A stretch of DNA of 64,000 nt from Bacillota bacterium (GTDB lineage Bacteria; Bacillota; Clostridia; Christensenellales; SZUA-584). Every line of letters begins with the position of its first letter. Position 1 is the first letter of the stretch. Location of the stretch: positions 1 through 64,000 of the forward strand of contig JAEXTV010000028.1 in assembly GCA_023406895.1 (NCBI GenBank), written 5' to 3'. Of the stretch, positions 59,007 to 64,000 are shown piece by piece. The notes under the pieces are model-generated. The model was not told the DNA's origin, did no database searches, and saw only the letters and a program-made list of their open reading frames with translations. The position numbers and the translations under genes are program-made.

Positions 59007-60755
59007 TTACTTCTCCTTCGGAATGATAATTTCAATCTCCGTGTATTCGCCCGGCTCACTGCGTATTTGAATCACGCCATGATAGTTGCAATAGTAGCGG
59101 ATACGCTTTATTGTCCCTTTGAGACCAAAACCGGATAATTCGTCATCTCCGTTGAAGGCACTGCCCGTGAGAATATCCGATATCTGCTCTTGCGTCATAC
59201 CCACACCCGTGTCGTACACAGTGATATGCACCGCGCTGTCCTTTTCAAAAGCGCTGATACGGATAATCCCTTTCTCTCCCTTGAGCCGCACACCATGATA
59301 CAGGCTGTTTTCAACGATCGGCTGCAGAATAAGCTTCGGAATCAGCGTATCGAGCACGTTCTCGTCGACAAAATATTCATCATCGAAGGCATCTTCGTAC
59401 CGCAGTTTCTGCAATGCCAGATAGTCTTTGATAATCAGTATCTCACTGCGCAGCGGTATCTCTCTGCTGCCTTTGCTTAAAAAATTCCGGTAAAAGCTCC
59501 CGAGCGTCTCAAGCGCATCATGAACACTTGGCGCGTTACTCTTCAGCGCCATATAGCTGATGGTCTCGAGCGAATTGTAGAGGAAATGCGGCTTGATCTG
59601 TTCCTGCAGCGTGCGCATTTCGGCTTTCCGTATGCTGTTCTCCTTTTCAATGAGCTCGGCAATCAAATGATTGATATGCACAATCATACTGTTATAGCTG
59701 TCTGCAAGATTGCGTATTTCATTGTTGGGCAGCGATAGCTTAATCTCGTGCAAATCTTCGTCCGTTCTCGTGCTCGTCATGGTTTCCGCAAGCAGATCAA
59801 TCGGGCGGGCGATATTGCTCGATATAAATGCCCCGCTCGCAAAAACGGATAACACGACCGCCGCAATCAGCGTGATGACCAGCAGTATGGTTTCGCTGGA
59901 TTGTATCGACGCGGCCGTCACCACCGTCTTGCTGATTTGCACAATGGGCAAATCCGGCGTGCTGTAAGAGCTCAGTATCACTCTGCTGCCTGCCGTATCC
60001 ACCTCTTTCCACTGAAAGCCTCTGTTGACATCCTCGGCGTTGAACTGATCCTTTAAGTCTTCGTCACCCCAAAGGTAGCTGCCGTTCTTATCAAAAAAGC
60101 AGATCTGGCTGTCGGGGCTTAAATCCTTTGCGGCCGTGTACAGCACATTCGGGTTCAGATTGATAACCAGCAGGCCGATTTCCTTTTGAGTTTCGATATC
60201 ATAAATTAGGCGCATCATTGATATAAGGGGGATGCCGCTGCGCTTGGTGAAAGCCCCCCGTCCGTTGATACTGAGTATCACCCCCCCTTTGGCACTTAAC
60301 AACGGCTGGCGCCAGCCGTCCTCTTTGATGAGCTTGTTCTGGACATCGATCAGCCCTGAACCGGTTCTGACAAACCGGTCGTCGAGACGGAAAACATAGA
60401 CCGAATCCACATGGCTGTATATATTCGTGATGCTGATAATGCCGTTGCTCACTGTCGTCTGATTTAATGTCTCGCTGTTGAGATAGTCCACAACCGCATT
60501 GTTGAGCATTATCAGCCTCGACATTTCTTTATAGCGGTCAAAATTCGCTTTGATGTTGCTGCTGAGGCTCGTCATCGCAGTCTCGCTGTTGGAAACAGCG
60601 TTGTCCACAGAAGCGCGTACCATGATCACGACATAAGAAGTCACAAAAATGACACAGAACAGTGAAAAAATGATTAAGAAAAAACGCCATGTCTTGCTTT
60701 TTAATGAGTGCTTCTTGTGCTGCTTCGATTCCATAGACTGCTTAAATGCCTTCAT
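59007..60755 (-). CDS. YesM-type sensor histidine kinase
   Basis: A 582-aa membrane kinase from the ATG at 60753-60755, eight bases after GGGAG; a longer frame lacks such a site. Membrane segments at ~22-45 and ~295-315 flank an extracellular sensor domain. A HAMP domain follows (~320-370). The His_kinase region has K-P-H-F-L-Y-N-S-L with phospho-acceptor His390; the ATPase domain has P-I-V-E-N-S-L-Y-H-G, D-T-G-V-G-M and G-F-G-L-K-G. This is the family that senses sugars or envelope signals with YesN-type partners. Confidence 0.92.
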   Translation of the reverse strand: MKAFKQSMESKQHKKHSLKSKTWRFFLIIFSLFCVIFVTSYVVIMVRASVDNAVSNSETAMTSLSSNIKANFDRYKEMSRLIMLNNAVVDYLNSETLNQTTVSNGIISITNIYSHVDSVYVFRLDDRFVRTGSGLIDVQNKLIKEDGWRQPLLSAKGGVILSINGRGAFTKRSGIPLISMMRLIYDIETQKEIGLLVINLNPNVLYTAAKDLSPDSQICFFDKNGSYLWGDEDLKDQFNAEDVNRGFQWKEVDTAGSRVILSSYSTPDLPIVQISKTVVTAASIQSSETILLVITLIAAVVLSVFASGAFISSNIARPIDLLAETMTSTRTDEDLHEIKLSLPNNEIRNLADSYNSMIVHINHLIAELIEKENSIRKAEMRTLQEQIKPHFLYNSLETISYMALKSNAPSVHDALETLGSFYRNFLSKGSREIPLRSEILIIKDYLALQKLRYEDAFDDEYFVDENVLDTLIPKLILQPIVENSLYHGVRLKGEKGIIRISAFEKDSAVHITVYDTGVGMTQEQISDILTGSAFNGDDELSGFGLKGTIKRIRYYCNYHGVIQIRSEPGEYTEIEIIIPKEK

Positions 60756-60797
60756 AAGAAAATCTCCCAATGTAGCACCAGCTATATGATTTCCTTC

Positions 60798-60826
60798 ATT
60801 ATAACAATTCAGATTGATTCTTGAAA
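60798..60826 (-). promoter_or_regulatory. Promoter of the YesM/YesN-type pair
   Basis: On the minus strand a perfect TATAAT (60798-60803) with an upstream TG (extended -10) and TTTCAA at 17-base spacing, ~40 bp before the kinase ATG. Confidence 0.6.
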
Positions 60827-60836
60827 CACATTTGTG

Positions 60837-60867
60837 CAAGCGTAAATGCACCATGCATTTACGCTTG
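60837..60867 (-). terminator. Perfect hairpin between permease and kinase genes
   Basis: CAAGCGTAAATGCA and its exact complement form a 14-bp stem with a three-base loop, 17 bp behind the permease stop codon. No clear T-run follows on the minus strand, so it may be a weak terminator or a 3'-end stabiliser. Confidence 0.55.
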
Positions 60868-60883
60868 CCGTTTTATCGGTCTG

Positions 60884-61759
60884 TCAGCCTTTAATGGCTC
60901 CGGCGCTCACACTCTCGTGAATCTTCTTGCTTAAGAAAGCGTAGACGAATATCATCGGGAAAGTGGCCAGCACCAGCGACGCTCCAATTGGGCCCCAGTC
61001 TCTTGTGTAAGACCCGGACAACGTCTGTATGCCCACCGTGAGCGTACGGAACTCGGACTTGCTGATAAATATCAGCGCGAACATCAATTCATTCCAAGCC
61101 TGTATGAACGTGAATATACCCACAGTCGCCACGGAAGGACGCATCATCGGAAAAATCACATGCCGGAAAATACGCCACACGCCGCAGCCGTCAATGCAAG
61201 CCGCTTCATCAAGCTCTTTGGGTATCTCCTGCATGAACCCGATAAAAATCAATATCGCGACGGACAATGCAAACGCCGTGTAAGGAATGATCAGGGATTG
61301 GTATGAATCGAGCATCTTCAATTTCGACAGCACCAGAAATATGGGCAGTATCGACGCATGAATCGGCATTGTCATGCCGAGTATCACCATATGGTTGGCG
61401 ACTTTGCGCCCTTTCCAAATCATGCGCGTCAGCGCAAATGCCGCCATCATGCCGATCACGATGGTCAGCACGATGGTAATACCCGTGACGATGATGCTGT
61501 TGACAAAGAAGCCGCCCAGATTGTGCACGCTGAGCACTGTTTCGTAATTCGACCACAGCCATTCGTTTGGAAGTCCGATCACATTTTCGCCGAATATTTC
61601 GGCATTGCTTTTAAGCGAGAAAGTGAACATCCAATAGAGCGGAAATATATTGATCAAAAACCAGAGAATCAGCAAACCGTAGACGAGAACCTCTTTGGTG
61701 ATCCACTTCTTCGAATGCTTGATATGAATGTCCCTGGTTTTAAAAAGCTGAAGCTTCAA
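60884..61759 (-). CDS. Sugar ABC transporter permease, MalG-type (CUT1)
   Basis: A 291-aa membrane protein from the TTG at 61757-61759, nine bases after GGAGG, which lies in the end of the preceding gene. Six membrane segments are visible. The permease signature E-A-A-C-I-D-G-C-G-V-W-R-I-F-R-H-V-I-F-P is near residue 205. It pairs with the MalF-type permease immediately upstream. Confidence 0.9.
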   Translation of the reverse strand: MKLQLFKTRDIHIKHSKKWITKEVLVYGLLILWFLINIFPLYWMFTFSLKSNAEIFGENVIGLPNEWLWSNYETVLSVHNLGGFFVNSIIVTGITIVLTIVIGMMAAFALTRMIWKGRKVANHMVILGMTMPIHASILPIFLVLSKLKMLDSYQSLIIPYTAFALSVAILIFIGFMQEIPKELDEAACIDGCGVWRIFRHVIFPMMRPSVATVGIFTFIQAWNELMFALIFISKSEFRTLTVGIQTLSGSYTRDWGPIGASLVLATFPMIFVYAFLSKKIHESVSAGAIKG

Positions 61760-61760
61760 A

Positions 61761-62642
61761 TCAGTCCACCTCCGTCTTAAATGATTTTCTGATGATAATC
61801 GCCACAATCATGCATAAGATGATCAGCAGCACGGCAATCGCGCTTCCGAGGCCATATTGATTTCTTAAAAACATTCTGGAATAAAGCAGCGTACTCGGCA
61901 CCTCGGTGGCGTGTGCCGGCCCGCCGCCGGTTAAAATGTAAATCATATCGAAGATTTTGAGTGAACCGGTCACGGAGATGATGAGGCATACGCGCAGTAC
62001 CGGCTTTATCATTGGTATGATGATTTTTCGGTTGACCTGCGATTCGGTTGCGCCGTCAATCAGCGCCGCTTCTTTTATCTCATTCGGCACGCCTTGTATC
62101 CCCGCATACAATAGCAGCATATGGTAACCCGTAAACTGCCACATTGTTGGAATGAACGCCGCGATAAGCACGGTGCCCCTGTCTCCGAGCCAGGCTGTGG
62201 TCCATGATTCCAGCCCGATACCACTGAGCCCCATGTTGAGCAGACCGTAGTCCGGGTTGTATATCTTGAGCCATAACTGACCGATCACAACAGTAGACAA
62301 CAAAACGGGAATGAAGTACACAGAGAGAAACATGCGGCTGCCTTTTCTTCCCTTTGCCAGCAGCAGCGCGAGCAGCAATGAAAACGGCAATTGTATCAGC
62401 ACCGAAGCGAGCATATAAAGCACCGCATTGAGCAGAGCCTGCGGGAAATTCAGCGTAGAGTTCGTAAAGAGCTCCACATAATTCTCAAGACCGATAAACG
62501 TCATGTCCGACATGCCGTCCCAATCGTGCAGGCTGTAAAAAGTCGACATGATGATCGGTATAATGATGATGCCGACAAACAGGATCACAGCGGGGAGCAG
62601 GAATAATGCAATGGCCGTTTTGTTTTTATATATTTTGTTCAT
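61761..62642 (-). CDS. Sugar ABC transporter permease, MalF/UgpA-type (CUT1)
   Basis: A 293-aa membrane protein with about six membrane segments; AAGGA lies eight bases before the ATG. The E-A-A-L-I-D-G-A loop near residue 195, which contacts the ATPase, is intact. It is partner of the MalG-type permease one base downstream, and follows the sugar-binding protein gene across a strong hairpin at 62684-62714. Confidence 0.9.
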   Translation of the reverse strand: MNKIYKNKTAIALFLLPAVILFVGIIIIPIIMSTFYSLHDWDGMSDMTFIGLENYVELFTNSTLNFPQALLNAVLYMLASVLIQLPFSLLLALLLAKGRKGSRMFLSVYFIPVLLSTVVIGQLWLKIYNPDYGLLNMGLSGIGLESWTTAWLGDRGTVLIAAFIPTMWQFTGYHMLLLYAGIQGVPNEIKEAALIDGATESQVNRKIIIPMIKPVLRVCLIISVTGSLKIFDMIYILTGGGPAHATEVPSTLLYSRMFLRNQYGLGSAIAVLLIILCMIVAIIIRKSFKTEVD

Positions 62643-62683
62643 AAGTCATTTCCTTCCCTGTTCGCAATTTGTCTTTTAGAGCA

Positions 62684-62714
62684 GCGGCCTCCCGGCTTTT
62701 GCCGGGGAGGCCGC
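62684..62714 (-). terminator. Strong GC-rich hairpin between binding protein and permease genes
   Basis: GCGGCCTCC-CGGC and GCCGG-GGAGGCCGC form a ~13-bp stem (one bulge) with a TTTT loop. There is no good T-run on the minus strand. It fits an attenuator or mRNA-stabilising hairpin that keeps binding-protein mRNA in excess over permease mRNA. Confidence 0.6.
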
Positions 62715-62755
62715 GATAAGCTCACCATTCATCTTGCGTCAAACAAAACGTGCCG

Positions 62756-64000
62756 TTATACTCCGAGCTGAGCAGCCATGTTCGCCACGAATTCCTCAGG
62801 TGTAATGTCCCCAAGGTAAAGCTGCTGCAGGTTTTCGAGGTAAACACCCGAGTCTTCGGATTCCATCAGCGTATCAAACCAAAGCGTGAACGAGGTGGCA
62901 TCCCGAACCAGAGCCGCGATCTCCTGTGTCTGCGGTCTGACAGAGCTGACATCGTAGTCAACCTGCCATGCAGCAATACCGCTGCCCGACAGATAGGCAT
63001 ACTTGGATATATTCTTGCAGATCTCAAACATAGCCGATGCCGCTTCTGCCGGATACTTCGTGGAAGCGGATACCATCAGCGAATCGGACGAGCCGCCCAT
63101 GAAATCGGTGATTTTCGCCGTGTTCGAATTTAAAACAGGGATCGGCACAAAACCAAAGTCTTCGGGGTTCTTGGATTTTGTATAGAAGTCGCTGACCATC
63201 CAGCCACCCGTAATGTACATGGGTTCTTTGCCGTCGTAGAAAGTCTGAGTCGCTTCGTCGTTATTCAGAGCCACCGCATCCGGGCTGTATGCGCCCATCG
63301 CGACGAGCTCGGCGAATTTTTTGGAAGCATCGAGGAATTCAGGAGAATTGTAGCTCACTGAGCCATCTTTGGTCAGGCAGCTTTTCAGCGCATCCGGGCC
63401 GACCGACTTAAGCGTCAACGCGTCATGCGTCATGCTCAGATTCCAAAGGTCTTTGGCGCTGATGCCGAACGGAACGATGCCGTTGTCGATGAATGTCTGG
63501 CAGACACTTTTGAGTTCGTCGAACGTTGTCGGCGGCTTAAGGCCATACTGTTCGAACATCGCCTTGTTGTAGAACAACAGCGAGACGTTGAGTGTATAAA
63601 CTGAGCCATACACTTTGCCGCCGTATGTCAGATTCTTCATCATCACTTCGGGCAGAACATCTGCATTCTTGGCATACTCATCATCAACACAGAGCACACG
63701 GCCGGCATCCACAAACGGCTGGGAGAATCCGCCGCCCCAGGTGAAGAAGATGTCCGGAAGTTCGTTGGCAGCCACAGCGGATTTGAGCTTGGTCTTGTAC
63801 GATTCATTTTCGAATGTCTCGTATTCGATCTTGATATTCGGATGGTCTGCTTCGTACTGCGCAATCGCATCGAGATACGGCTGATAGTAGTTGTCACTCT
63901 CGGTCGCAATGCTCCAGAGCGTCAGCGTGATCTGTTCACCGGAGTCCTCGGCAGACACCGCTTCAGAGGGAGCAACAGATTCGGAGTCTTGAGCAGGTTC
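62756..64000 (-). CDS. Partial sugar ABC transporter substrate-binding protein
   Basis: The N-terminus lies beyond the right edge; 414 codons plus stop are in frame to base 64000. The visible part starts in an acidic, Ser/Pro-rich linker typical of the stretch behind a lipoprotein Cys. Then I-T-L-T-L-W-S, F-F-T-W-G-G-G-F near 75, and G-G-W near the middle follow the family-1 extracellular binding protein (CUT1) pattern. It feeds the permeases downstream. The sugar cannot be read from sequence. Confidence 0.88.
   Translation of the reverse strand, partial: EPAQDSESVAPSEAVSAEDSGEQITLTLWSIATESDNYYQPYLDAIAQYEADHPNIKIEYETFENESYKTKLKSAVAANELPDIFFTWGGGFSQPFVDAGRVLCVDDEYAKNADVLPEVMMKNLTYGGKVYGSVYTLNVSLLFYNKAMFEQYGLKPPTTFDELKSVCQTFIDNGIVPFGISAKDLWNLSMTHDALTLKSVGPDALKSCLTKDGSVSYNSPEFLDASKKFAELVAMGAYSPDAVALNNDEATQTFYDGKEPMYITGGWMVSDFYTKSKNPEDFGFVPIPVLNSNTAKITDFMGGSSDSLMVSASTKYPAEAASAMFEICKNISKYAYLSGSGIAAWQVDYDVSSVRPQTQEIAALVRDATSFTLWFDTLMESEDSGVYLENLQQLYLGDITPEEFVANMAAQLGV

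Overview
The window looks like a chromosomal segment from a low-to-mid G+C Gram-positive anaerobe, most likely an uncultured member of the Clostridia (Bacillota). The evidence is a WXG100/YukD/EssC type VII secretion locus, lipoprotein signal peptides, AGGAGG-type ribosome binding sites, a YesM/YesN-type two-component pair and an MsmK/UgpC-type sugar ATPase. No tRNA, rRNA, CRISPR array, transposase or phage gene was seen. The left part (1-37 kb) is visibly more AT-rich than the right part.

1-22 kb is a type VII secretion (T7SS) island. A WXG100 gene with a consensus sigma-A promoter reads leftward into two tandem effector modules. Each has a coiled-coil partner, two small WXG-like partners, a large effector sharing an N-terminal domain, and a lipoprotein that may be the immunity protein. 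Between the modules lies a truncated second copy of the WXG100 3' end plus its terminator, a recombination scar. Reading rightward is the machinery and its signalling arm: CpaE/TadZ-like ATPase, YukD, EssC with three P-loops, active Ser/Thr kinase with membrane anchor, a small membrane protein, a large Ig-like surface protein, a DUF6382-like/FHA protein and a PP2C phosphatase. Recognisable EssA and EsaA are absent.

22.3-37.3 kb is the most unusual region. It is a leftward block of eleven genes holding four Hsp70-type ATPases with nearly the same nucleotide-binding domain but four different C-termini: zinc ribbon plus PH-like, WG repeats, a beta domain, and Sel1 plus RCC1 repeats. None has a recognisable DnaK substrate-binding domain. 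With them sit a GrpE-like protein, two dynamin-like GTPases, a YbjN-like protein, two unknowns and a protein joining DxDGDG repeats to a C39/papain-like cysteine peptidase domain. A divergent XRE-type regulator and a perfect 13-bp inverted repeat lie at the head. I know of no described system with this composition and regard it as the candidate novel system.

38-48 kb holds a collapsed agr-type two-component remnant, a lipoprotein metallophosphoesterase, and a leftward operon of UbiD, UbiA and UbiX homologues followed by an NMT1/SsuA-type ABC importer, suggestive of naphthoquinone precursor uptake and processing. After an intergenic stretch with a LacI-family remnant comes an esterase.

47-56 kb is a compact acyl-assembly cluster with its own promoter: AMP-dependent ligase, acyl carrier protein, Sfp-type phosphopantetheinyl transferase, MacB-like ABC exporter pair, stand-alone condensation-type protein and esterase.

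56-64 kb is a sugar-uptake region: MsmK-type ATPase, YesN/YesM regulators, two MalG/MalF-type permeases and a truncated sugar-binding protein at the right edge.
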